This document shows, one piece after another, positions 1-6,094 of a DNA stretch of 14,444 bases. Location of the stretch: the NCBI GenBank assembly GCA_017464225.1, contig JAFUDW010000085.1:1-14444 (forward strand). Reading direction: 5' to 3'. Every line of letters starts with the position of its first letter. Within the stretch, counting starts at the first letter, position 1. The position numbers and the translations under genes were made by a program. The notes below the pieces were generated by a model, which was not told the DNA's origin, did no database searches, and saw nothing but the letters and a program-made list of their open reading frames with translations. This stretch comes from Clostridia bacterium (GTDB lineage: Bacteria; Bacillota_A; Clostridia; Christensenellales; Aristaeellaceae).

Positions 1-530
1 ATGCCGTCCGCCGTTTCGCCCAGGCTCTGCTGGTATTGCTTTACGCGGTCGGTCATGCCGCTGTTGAAGGTGCTGTTAAAATCGTCCGAGCGGTAGTAGC
101 CCAGCTTCAAAAGCCCCTTTTTGGCGTCCAGCACGTCGTCGCCGTAATCGTTCTCCGCCAGGTCGCGGTACTGGCCGTCGCCGCCCGCGCCCTCGGCGGG
201 GATTTCGGCGGCAGCGCTCACGGGAGAGCCGTCGGCCATAATGGCCGCGTCGCTGAACAGCACTGCCTGAGTATAGGCGTCGGCCACGCCCGTGCGGGTC
301 AGACCGTTCATATACTGAAAGGTTTCCACCACGGGCCCGGCGGACTCGTTGAACACATCGTTCAGCGAGCTGGTGCGGTAATACCCCAGCTCATACAGCC
401 GCACCTTCAGGGCCTTCACATCGTTGCCCACGCTGCCTGATTTGAGCATCCGGTAGTTTTCCTCGGCAAAGGCGGTGCAGGACAGGAGAAGCATGCAGGC
501 CGTCAGCAGCGCGAAAATACGTTTTTTCAT
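1..530 (-). CDS. Secreted peptidoglycan-binding-repeat protein (C-terminus outside window)
   Basis: The ATG is at 530 and the reading frame stays open for 176 codons to the window edge, so the C-terminus is missing. The first ~23 residues form a signal peptide (MKKRIFALL, hydrophobic core, then AFAEE). The segment LLLSC could alternatively act as a lipobox, so a lipoprotein is possible. Two repeats of the PG_binding_1 type follow: LKSGSVGNDVKALKVRLYELGYY with a later VETFQYMNGL, and NDYGDDVLDAKKGLLKLGYY with RVKQYQQSLG. Such repeats bind cell-wall peptidoglycan, and a catalytic domain may lie beyond the edge. The start codon directly abuts the TAA stop of the CotH gene (531-533) with only a weak ribosome site, so translation is probably coupled to it. 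The family assignment is fairly firm. The enzymatic role, if any, is unknown. Confidence 0.8.
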   Translation of the reverse strand, partial: MKKRIFALLTACMLLLSCTAFAEENYRMLKSGSVGNDVKALKVRLYELGYYRTSSLNDVFNESAGPVVETFQYMNGLTRTGVADAYTQAVLFSDAAIMADGSPVSAAAEIPAEGAGGDGQYRDLAENDYGDDVLDAKKGLLKLGYYRSDDFNSTFNSGMTDRVKQYQQSLGETADG

Positions 531-2159
531 TTATTTTAACCACTTTCCCGCGCTCAGGGATTCGCCGGTGAAAAAGCTGTCCACGAATTCCAGGCGCTGT
601 TTCATATAATCGTATATATAGCTCAGCTCGGTGGCCGGACGGAAGGAGAAGGTATCCTTAAAGTTGGGCCAGGCCGCGGCCTCCCGCTCCCATACGCCGG
701 TGGCGTCCAGCTCGTCGTAATACTGCTGGAACAGCGACATGATGTGCTCATAGGAGAATACGGTATCCTTGTACTGCTGCCACTTTTGACGGCACAATTC
801 GTTAAAGCCGCCGGGATTGTACTTGACCAGCCACTCAAACAGGTGGTTGCTGCTGATAATATCCACCTCGCGCTTGCTGGCGTCGTTGCGGCGGCCAAAG
901 GAGCCGTCCATATCCCAGGGGATCAGGCGATAACGCGGATCCTCCGTTTTGTCGTCCATCACAAAGTACAGGTTTTTGATCATGTTGCCGGTGGCGCCGG
1001 TGGCGGTGATATACACGTAATAGGCGGCAAAGTTATCGATATCGATATAATCGCCGATGTGGGCGGTAAAGGTGTTGGCGTCGGAATTGACGGCGAACTG
1101 GAGAAAATCATAAAATCTGTCCCAATCGGCTGCCGTCATATCGCCGGGCTTGGGATATTTGAGCTCCATGTTATACCAGATTTCGCTGTCGCCCGGCAGT
1201 TTTTTGCCCACGGTGGAAAAATCCATCAGGTTCACGCCGCTGGCCTCAGCCTGCACAGAGCGCACGATCTGGCCGTTTTCCTTGTCAATGGCCACCTGCT
1301 TGCGATCCAGCCGCTCGTTGAGGCAATACAGGCCGATGTACCTGCCGTTCATGTACACTTCGCAGAATTTTCCCTCGATGGCGCCGGAGCGGGCGGGATC
1401 CCAAGGCAGGGTATAGAATTCCTCCCACAGATCCATGGCCACTGAATTGCGCAGGCGCAGCATATCGTTCATGGCGCCGCACAGGATCCAGTCTTCATCC
1501 TTGCGCAGGCCCAGCAGGGTGGTTTTGTATTTTTCACCGTCCTGCCACAGGTGTACGGTATAATTGTGCTTTTTGTAGTTCAGGCTGCTCTGGCCCCGAT
1601 AGCCGATGGTGATCTCGTATTCCGTTACGGCGGCCGGCTGGCCATGGATGGCGTAATCGGGGTCGACCACCGTCATGGTGCCGGGCACCTGGTTTTCATA
1701 TAGATCGCTGCCGTGATATTCCACAAACACCAGCGGCAGGGTGGACAGCTTTAAATGCATCACGGTGCGCTGGCGCTTGGTGGCCAACTGGATGGTGATA
1801 TCCTCGCCCAGCGTTACCTGCGCGGGCTTATCCGCTGTAATCAGCTGCCCGCCCACATCGATGGTGGTCCAGGGATCGCTGGAGGGAAAGTCGATCACGA
1901 TCTCGCCGCCCAGAGCGCTTACCGGACAAAACCAGGTCACCGCCGCGCCGGTCTGGCTGTCCTTGAGCGCTTCCATACCGTCGATCACCGGCACGGTCAG
2001 ATCGCGCACATATTCGCGGCCATCCTTTTTGTAGGCCGTATTGCCGTTTACGGGCGTATCGCCGCCCAGCACCAGCGTAACAACGCCGCGCTCGGCCAAA
2101 GCGTGCGCCCCCGTCAGCAGGCAAACCAGGAGGATCATCAGGAAAAATGCCCGTTTCAA
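531..2159 (-). CDS. Secreted CotH-kinase family protein (TTG start)
   Basis: This 542-residue protein belongs to the CotH family of atypical secreted or spore-coat protein kinases. Visible hallmarks are RGQSS (188-192), DEDWIL (221-226), LRLRN (234-238), VYMNGRYIGLY (268-278) with ERLDRK just after, KNLYF (395-399) and IPWDMDGSFG (413-422). The last carries the metal-binding or catalytic Asp pair of the fold. The N-terminus is a signal peptide (KRAFFLMILLVCLLTG). I chose TTG at 2159 because GTGAGG lies 9 nt upstream and a sigma-70-like promoter (2193-2221) fits it. The longer in-frame ATG at 2318 would place a promoter and a transcription terminator inside the gene. Residues ~23-185 form an N-terminal beta-rich region I do not recognise. 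CotH proteins often sit beside Cthe_2159-type proteins, as here. Substrates are unknown, and a surface role is inferred. Confidence 0.88.
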   Translation of the reverse strand: MKRAFFLMILLVCLLTGAHALAERGVVTLVLGGDTPVNGNTAYKKDGREYVRDLTVPVIDGMEALKDSQTGAAVTWFCPVSALGGEIVIDFPSSDPWTTIDVGGQLITADKPAQVTLGEDITIQLATKRQRTVMHLKLSTLPLVFVEYHGSDLYENQVPGTMTVVDPDYAIHGQPAAVTEYEITIGYRGQSSLNYKKHNYTVHLWQDGEKYKTTLLGLRKDEDWILCGAMNDMLRLRNSVAMDLWEEFYTLPWDPARSGAIEGKFCEVYMNGRYIGLYCLNERLDRKQVAIDKENGQIVRSVQAEASGVNLMDFSTVGKKLPGDSEIWYNMELKYPKPGDMTAADWDRFYDFLQFAVNSDANTFTAHIGDYIDIDNFAAYYVYITATGATGNMIKNLYFVMDDKTEDPRYRLIPWDMDGSFGRRNDASKREVDIISSNHLFEWLVKYNPGGFNELCRQKWQQYKDTVFSYEHIMSLFQQYYDELDATGVWEREAAAWPNFKDTFSFRPATELSYIYDYMKQRLEFVDSFFTGESLSAGKWLK

Positions 2160-2192
2160 CGCATAATACCTCACTTTACCATAGTCATATCC

Positions 2193-2221
2193 ATGATACA
2201 CGATGGCGGGAAAAGATGCAA
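2193..2221 (-). promoter_or_regulatory. Sigma-70-type promoter of the CotH gene
   Basis: On the minus strand a -35 TTGCAT (2216-2221) and a -10 TATCAT (2193-2198) are separated by exactly 17 nt. Transcription would start near 2186, leaving a ~27-nt leader before the TTG at 2159. The site lies just after the terminator of the preceding gene, so the CotH and peptidoglycan-binding genes probably form their own transcription unit. Confidence 0.6.
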
Positions 2222-2265
2222 GGGAGAACGGGATATTTAACATTTTATGGAAGAAATTATAAAAT

Positions 2266-2307
2266 GCCCGCTCTTCCTGTGGGGGAAGAGCGGGCGCTGG
2301 TTTTTTT
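2266..2307 (-). terminator. Terminator hairpin after the Cthe_2159-type gene
   Basis: A perfect 12-bp inverted repeat (GCCCGCTCTTCC at 2266-2277, partner at 2284-2295) has a 6-nt loop. On the minus strand it is followed by ATTTTAT and preceded by a run of seven A. On the plus strand it is followed by TTTTTTT (2301-2307), so it could stop transcription in both directions. It sits ~40 nt past the stop at 2335. Confidence 0.8.
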
Positions 2308-2334
2308 ACAGCCCCCAATATTCCGCTTGGGATT

Positions 2335-3183
2335 TTACTTTTTGAAAACCGTTCCGCTCAGGATATCCTGGGTGCCCTTGCTGTTGATGGTTTTGCCCTG
2401 GGCGTCCACGGCGATGGCGCCGCCGGAAACCGTTACGTCCTGCTGGCCCTGGATGGCGTCGTCGCCGGCAGTAATGGAGATATCGCCGCCCGCGATGTAT
2501 ACGTAGCCCTTGCCGGGATCGTCGGCGTTGTCGGCCTTGATTCCGTCCTTGCCGGCGTTCAGGGTGATTGCGCCGCTGCTGATGGCCACGCTGTCGTCGC
2601 CCTTGAGGGCGTTTTTGACCGCCGTCACGCTGACGGCGCCGGACATGATTTTCAGATCGTTGTGGCAATCGATGCCGTTGTTGTTCAGGCCGATGACGTT
2701 CAGTTCGCCGCTGCCGTTGATGGTCAGATCATCCCGGCTGCTGATGCAGCCCTTGGGCGCTTTTTCAAAGGCGCGAGCATATACGGCGCCGTCGGTCAGG
2801 GTGTTTACGCTGCCGGGGGCCAGGGTGAGGCTCACCTTATCGGCGCTGGTCACGTACAGCGGCGCCGAATCGGCGCAGGTCAGCGTCAGCCCGCCCAGCA
2901 CCAGCTGGGCCTTTTCTTCCTTGGACAGCGTGACAACGATCTGGCCGTTGCCGCACTCGCCGGACAGCATGTAGGTGCCGGGGGCGGTGATGGTCACCGT
3001 GGTGCCCTCCGCGCTGGCGCCGCTGCCGTTGATCAGCACGCCGTCGTTGTTGAAGGTGATGATCACAGCCTCGGTCCAGTTATCCCGTTGGTCAAAATTG
3101 GTGAATACGTCAGAATAATCGGCCGCCAGCGCGGGTACGGCCAGCAGGCACAGCGCCAGGATCAAAATGAAAGCTTTCTTCAT
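2335..3183 (-). CDS. Secreted Cthe_2159-type carbohydrate-binding protein
   Basis: This 282-residue protein begins with a clear signal peptide (MKKAFILILALCLLAVPALA, cleavage after ALA). The rest is a run of short beta strands typical of a right-handed parallel beta-helix: TVTITAPGTYMLSGE, QIVVTLSKEEKAQLVLGGL, TINGSGELNVIGLNNNGID, SGAITLNAGKDGIKADN, AGGDISITAGDDAIQGQ. This is the pattern of the carbohydrate-binding Cthe_2159 (DUF4353) family, whose founder binds acidic polysaccharide such as polygalacturonate. The ATG at 3183 has AAGGAG 10 nt upstream. It has its own promoter (3217-3245) and a strong terminator just downstream. The neighbouring CotH gene is a common partner of this family. 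The secreted location is read from the sequence, and the ligand here is inferred. Confidence 0.85.
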   Translation of the reverse strand: MKKAFILILALCLLAVPALAADYSDVFTNFDQRDNWTEAVIITFNNDGVLINGSGASAEGTTVTITAPGTYMLSGECGNGQIVVTLSKEEKAQLVLGGLTLTCADSAPLYVTSADKVSLTLAPGSVNTLTDGAVYARAFEKAPKGCISSRDDLTINGSGELNVIGLNNNGIDCHNDLKIMSGAVSVTAVKNALKGDDSVAISSGAITLNAGKDGIKADNADDPGKGYVYIAGGDISITAGDDAIQGQQDVTVSGGAIAVDAQGKTINSKGTQDILSGTVFKK

Positions 3184-3216
3184 GGCGAAATCGCTCCTTG
3201 ATCAGATTACGTCCTC

Positions 3217-3245
3217 ATCATATCATTTTGGCCCATTAAAAGCAA
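3217..3245 (-). promoter_or_regulatory. Promoter of the Cthe_2159-type gene
   Basis: On the minus strand a -35 TTGCTT (3240-3245) and a -10 TATGAT (3217-3222) are separated by 17 nt. They lie ~34 nt upstream of the ATG at 3183, whose ribosome site AAGGAG falls inside the predicted leader. Confidence 0.55.
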
Positions 3246-3259
3246 GCCGAAGCCGGCCC
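3236..3259 (-). terminator. Possible weak terminator after the mobB-like gene
   Basis: On the minus strand a short GC stem (GCCG, loop GCTT, CGGC, extendable by two G-U pairs) is followed by TTGCTTTT. The stem is short and the T run overlaps the -35 element of the next gene, so some read-through from the MobB operon is likely. Confidence 0.3.
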
Positions 3260-3321
3260 TGGCGCGTGAACAGACCGGGAAAAAACTGTAAATTTTTCCG
3301 GAATGAACGATCCTTCTATAA

Positions 3322-3990
3322 TTACAACCAGCTTCGGATTAGGTTTTCCTGCTCCGGAGTGAGCGTAAGAGGCCTGCCGTCCACCACCGCGCGGACGCCG
3401 GCAGGCTTTTTGGCGTGGCCTTTGCAGCCATGGGCGCAGAAGTCCCGGGAAAGAGCGGCGTCGGGGCCGTTGAGCGGCGCGTCCAGGGCGGAAAGCTCGC
3501 CCGCGTCGGGCGTCGACAGCACCAGATCGGCCAGCGCGGCGGCGTCTCTGTCCGGGTGCAGTACGGGCAGGCCGTTCAGCTCCCGGCGGTCGTTGGCGAT
3601 CACGCCCGAAACAGCCAGCGTGCGGCCGTTTACGCGTTCCAGGGCGTCGGCTTCGCCATGGGCCGCCACAATGCGCGGCACGGGCAGATCGTAATCGCCC
3701 TCGCAGATCACGACGTCAAAATCGGTGTAATGAGCCAGGATTTCTGAGGAGGAGAGTTTCCGGGGATAGAGCAGCACGGTTTCCTGCTCGGCGCGGATGC
3801 CCACCAGCTCGGAGCCCGCCCGGGTATGCCGGTCGGTATTGCTGCCGGGCTTGTCCATATGGAAGGTGGGGCAAAAGACCGTTTTTACCGTTGCCGCCCG
3901 CAGACCGCGAGATTGGAGCTCGTTCAGCAGCGATTCCACCAGCGTGGTTTTGCCCGCGCCGCGAACGCCTACGATCGTTACGATTTTCAT
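3322..3990 (-). CDS. mobB: MobB-like GTPase for molybdopterin cofactor maturation
   Basis: This 222-residue P-loop protein matches MobB, a GTPase that assists attachment of GMP to molybdopterin. The Walker A motif is GVRGAGKTT (8-16). The family motif DKPGSNTDRHTRAG spans 46-59, and a Walker-B-like DVVICEGD spans 92-99. The stop of the upstream NTPase gene (TGA, 3994-3996) lies only 3 nt before the ATG, and AAGGA in its tail is the ribosome site, so the two genes form an operon. At 222 residues it is longer than a typical MobB of ~170. The extra C-terminal ~50 residues carry CAHGCKGH (185-192), a possible metal-binding motif. The AOR gene downstream in the window needs a pterin cofactor, which gives this gene a plausible client. 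The family is clear, but whether it serves the Mo or W cofactor is inferred. Confidence 0.8.
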   Translation of the reverse strand: MKIVTIVGVRGAGKTTLVESLLNELQSRGLRAATVKTVFCPTFHMDKPGSNTDRHTRAGSELVGIRAEQETVLLYPRKLSSSEILAHYTDFDVVICEGDYDLPVPRIVAAHGEADALERVNGRTLAVSGVIANDRRELNGLPVLHPDRDAAALADLVLSTPDAGELSALDAPLNGPDAALSRDFCAHGCKGHAKKPAGVRAVVDGRPLTLTPEQENLIRSWL

Positions 3991-3993
3991 CTG

Positions 3994-4512
3994 TCATTCT
4001 TCCTTTTTATGCATGATCAGCGCCGCGACGCGCTGCGCCATGTCCCCGCGGTTGCTTTCGTCCACCGTGATCACGGTCACGCGGGGATGCTCCTTGATGA
4101 ACTGATGCCAGGCCTGATCCTTGCGGAGCACGCCCAGCACCGGGATATCTCCGTCCAGGCAGGCCCTGATCTCATCCTGGAAAACCAAGGCGTTCTTTTC
4201 CAGATGACCGCACTCGTCCATCAGGATCACGCCCTCGGGATGCAGCCTGGCCTCCCGCAGCAGGGCGGAGCCCAGCGCGTCAAATCTGTCGGAGAGCGGA
4301 CGCATTTTGCCGTCCCGCAGTTCGGCCACCATGCTGTCCTCCGAAAAGTTTTCCGGATCGTTAGCGGGCGTTATGTAGAGCGAGCTGCTGCCCCGCTCCC
4401 GGGTGAGGAACCGGGTACGGAAGCCGTATACCGGCCTTCCCAGCAGCGCCAGCGCTCCGTTGACGGCCCGGCTTTTGCCCACCTGCCGGTCTCCCGTTAA
4501 AAAAACATGCAT
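3994..4512 (-). CDS. P-loop nucleoside-triphosphatase, THEP1-like (NTPase_1)
   Basis: This 172-residue protein has a Walker A motif GDRQVGKS (7-14) directly at the N-terminus. Its Walker B motif VILMDECGHLE (95-105) has the D-E-x-G-x-x-E form of the THEP1/NTPase_1 family. The family hydrolyses NTPs in vitro, and its cellular role is poorly defined. The ATG at 4512 follows AAGGA by 7 nt and has a strong promoter (4548-4577). The next gene, the mobB-like GTPase, starts 3 nt after this stop. That tight pairing suggests a role in molybdenum or tungsten cofactor handling, though this is inferred from context only. Length fits the family and nothing appears truncated. Confidence 0.75.
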   Translation of the reverse strand: MHVFLTGDRQVGKSRAVNGALALLGRPVYGFRTRFLTRERGSSSLYITPANDPENFSEDSMVAELRDGKMRPLSDRFDALGSALLREARLHPEGVILMDECGHLEKNALVFQDEIRACLDGDIPVLGVLRKDQAWHQFIKEHPRVTVITVDESNRGDMAQRVAALIMHKKEE

Positions 4513-4547
4513 GCGCTTTTCCTTGCCTTATCTTTTGATACATCTAT

Positions 4548-4577
4548 ATTATAAACGCTGAGGGCGCCGTTTGTAAA
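4548..4577 (-). promoter_or_regulatory. Promoter of the NTPase-mobB operon
   Basis: On the minus strand a -35 TTTACA (4572-4577) and a perfect -10 TATAAT (4548-4553) are separated by 18 nt. Transcription would begin ~30 nt upstream of the ATG at 4512. Its -35 lies only 4 nt from the -35 of the divergent tat promoter. Confidence 0.7.
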
Positions 4578-4581
4578 CCAC

Positions 4582-4610
4582 TTGAATTATGGCTGAAGAT
4601 GCATTATAAT
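4582..4610 (+). promoter_or_regulatory. Promoter of the tat operon
   Basis: A -35 TTGAAT (4582-4587) and a perfect -10 TATAAT (4605-4610) are separated by 17 nt. The predicted start near 4617 leaves a ~20-nt leader that begins almost at the AAGGAGG ribosome site (4621-4627). The in-frame ATG at 4599 lies inside this promoter and so cannot be the usual start of the first tat gene. Confidence 0.7.
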
Positions 4611-4637
4611 ATCGAAAGTAAAGGAGGGCCGTGCGGT

Positions 4638-4943
4638 TTGTTTAATATCGGATTTGCAGAGCTTTTGCTGATCCTGGTCATCGCCTATGTGATCGTAGGG
4701 CCCAAAGACCTGCCCAAGGTGGCCCGCTGGCTGGCGCGGCTGGTCAAGAGCGCCCGGCGGATGATCCGGGAGCTCAAGGCCGAGGTGGGCTGGGACGATA
4801 TGATGCGGGAAACCGAGGACGTGCGCACGGATATTGACCAGACCCTCAAGGAGGCCGACGTTACAGCCGATCTGCGCGACGCACGCAAGGAGCTGAACAA
4901 GAGCATCGGCGAGGCCAAGAAGGAAACGTTTAAAAAGAACTGA
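4638..4943 (+). CDS. tatB: TatB/TatA-like Tat translocase subunit (TTG start)
   Basis: This 101-residue protein has the TatA/B layout. A short outside N-terminus (MFNIGFAE) leads into one membrane helix (LLLILVIAYVIV), then a GPKDLP hinge, an amphipathic helix (VARWLARLVKSARRMIREL) and a long charged tail. The start MFNIGF matches the MFxIGFxE start of TatB and long TatA proteins. I chose TTG at 4638 because AGGAGG lies 10 nt upstream and the ATG at 4599 falls inside the promoter. The GP hinge and long helical tail favour TatB over TatA, and a separate short TatA follows at 4972. The product would act in the cytoplasmic membrane with TatC to bind twin-arginine signal peptides. Many Gram-positive bacteria use only TatA and TatC, so naming this TatB is a judgement from form. 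Confidence 0.8.
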   Translation: MFNIGFAELLLILVIAYVIVGPKDLPKVARWLARLVKSARRMIRELKAEVGWDDMMRETEDVRTDIDQTLKEADVTADLRDARKELNKSIGEAKKETFKKN

Positions 4944-4971
4944 ATGCTTGTAAAGCGGGAGGAAATACGAA

Positions 4972-5151
4972 ATGAGACTGGGAACCACTGAAATCATCCT
5001 GATCATCGTGCTGGCGCTGGTGCTTTTCGGCGGCGGCAAGCTGGCCGGCGTGGGCAAGGCCCTGGGCAAGAGCATCAAGGATTTTAAGAACGAAGTGAAG
5101 GAAGACGACAGCGATAAAGAAAAAAAGGCTGACGGCGAGCAGAAGGCCTGA
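4972..5151 (+). CDS. tatA: TatA, pore-forming Tat subunit
   Basis: This 59-residue protein is a compact TatA. It has a short N-terminus with TTE, one membrane helix (IILIIVLALVLF), an FGGGK hinge, then the amphipathic LAGVGKALGKSIKDFKNEVK and a Lys/Asp/Glu-rich tail. TatA oligomerises to pass folded proteins across the membrane. The ATG at 4972 is preceded by GGGAGG at 9-nt spacing. It lies 28 nt after the TatB-like gene and its stop is 2 nt before the tatC ATG, so the three are one operon. The small size makes it easy to overlook, but the family pattern is unmistakable. Confidence 0.85.
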   Translation: MRLGTTEIILIIVLALVLFGGGKLAGVGKALGKSIKDFKNEVKEDDSDKEKKADGEQKA

Positions 5152-5153
5152 GT

Positions 5154-5924
5154 ATGGCAAAGGAGCAGACCGTCCCTGAAAACGCGGAGGAAAGGGAGCT
5201 GACGCCCCAGGAAAAGCGCCAGTCGCTGCTTTCCCATCTGCTGGCGCTGCGCAAGGTGCTGGTGATCAGCGCGGCGGCGGTGGTGATCGCCTTCGCGTTG
5301 GTTTTCTATCTGGCCATCGATCAACTGATGGCCTGGATCATCGGGCCCATCCAGGCCCGGGGGATCGAGATCATCTATACCGCCATGTCCGAGGCGCTGG
5401 TCACCAAATTCAAGGTGGCCCTGATCGCCGCGGCCATCCTGGCCAGCCCGGTGGTGATCTGGCAGGTATGGGGATTTATCAAACCCGCACTGTATCCCAA
5501 GGAGCAGCGCAGCTTTCGGTTGCTGTTCGTGATCGCGCTGCTGCTGTTTCTGCTGGGCGTAACCTTTTGCTATTTTGCGGTGTATACCCTGGCGGTGGAT
5601 TTCTTCCTGATCCAAGGCGACGGCCTGGCTACGCCCATGCTGTCCATCGATAAATACGTCAGCTTCCTGTTTGGGTTCATCGTGCCCTTTGGCATTGCTT
5701 TCCAGCTGCCGGTTTTTCTGTATCTGACCACGCGCATGGGCTGGACGAACGCGAAAATGCTCTCCGGCAAGCGCAAATACGTGATACTGGGCATCTTCGT
5801 GCTGGCCGCCATCCTGACGCCGCCCGACATTGTATCCCAGGTGGCGCTGGGCGTGCCGCTGTGCCTGCTCTACGAGATCAGCATCCTGGTGGCCAGGCTC
5901 ACCAAACCCCGGGAAAGGGAATAA
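5154..5924 (+). CDS. tatC: TatC, receptor subunit of the Tat translocase
   Basis: This 256-residue membrane protein is TatC, which recognises twin-arginine signal peptides and exports folded, cofactor-loaded proteins. Visible family features are LSHLLALRK (26-34), the block WQVWGFIKPALYPKEQR (103-119), FGIAFQLPVF and LTPPDIVSQ. The predicted topology is six membrane helices with a longer charged N-terminus of ~20 residues. The ATG at 5154 is 2 nt after tatA and uses GAAGG in the tatA tail. An oddity is that the conserved Glu of the HLxELR motif (E15 in E. coli TatC), which takes part in signal-peptide binding, is Ala31 (codon GCG). The second signal-binding Glu (E103 in E. coli) is kept as E117, and Arg33 is kept. 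The ferredoxin genes at 10034 and 14190 carry matching signals. A terminator follows. Confidence 0.93.
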   Translation: MAKEQTVPENAEERELTPQEKRQSLLSHLLALRKVLVISAAAVVIAFALVFYLAIDQLMAWIIGPIQARGIEIIYTAMSEALVTKFKVALIAAAILASPVVIWQVWGFIKPALYPKEQRSFRLLFVIALLLFLLGVTFCYFAVYTLAVDFFLIQGDGLATPMLSIDKYVSFLFGFIVPFGIAFQLPVFLYLTTRMGWTNAKMLSGKRKYVILGIFVLAAILTPPDIVSQVALGVPLCLLYEISILVARLTKPRERE

Positions 5925-5950
5925 TGAATATAAACAAAAATATACAAACG

Positions 5951-5977
5951 GCGCTCCACAGGGGGCGCTTGTTTTTT
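5951..5977 (+). terminator. Terminator of the tat operon
   Basis: A 7-bp stem (GCGCTCC at 5951-5957 with GGGGCGC at 5962-5968, one G-U pair) has an ACAG loop and is followed by TTG and a TTTTTT run (5972-5977). It lies ~27 nt after the tatC stop. Confidence 0.75.
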
Positions 5978-6024
5978 ATTCATTTCACGATTGTTAAAAA
6001 ATTGCGTAACTCTTATGAAATCGC

Positions 6025-6058
6025 TTGTATTTTTTTTTTTTTTTTTTTTTGTTATAAT
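6025..6058 (+). promoter_or_regulatory. Promoter with a 21-T spacer, likely phase-variable
   Basis: A perfect -10 TATAAT (6053-6058) with the extended TGT just before it is preceded by 21 consecutive T residues (6030-6050). The only good -35, TTGTAT (6025-6030), sits 22 nt upstream of the -10, about 5 nt too far. Loss of a few T residues by slipped-strand mispairing would restore normal 16-18-nt spacing. The gene served is the large secreted repeat protein at 6095. Confidence 0.55.
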
Positions 6059-6094
6059 TTTACATGCATTCCAATGCTTGGAGGGAGAATAATT

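Noticed and set aside
2160..2318. N-terminal extension of the CotH protein from an ATG at 2318
   Set aside because: It would cross a terminator and contain the -35/-10 promoter. The TTG at 2159 has a ribosome site and starts a proper signal peptide.
4599..4637. Start of the TatB-like protein at the ATG at 4599
   Set aside because: The ATG lies within the -35/-10 promoter (4582-4610) and lacks a ribosome site. The TTG at 4638 gives the canonical MFNIGF start.
5861..6094. N-terminal extension of the Ig-like protein
   Set aside because: The frame is open by chance through the tatC end, terminator, poly-T tract and promoter. The ATG at 6095 has GGAGGGAG and a signal peptide.
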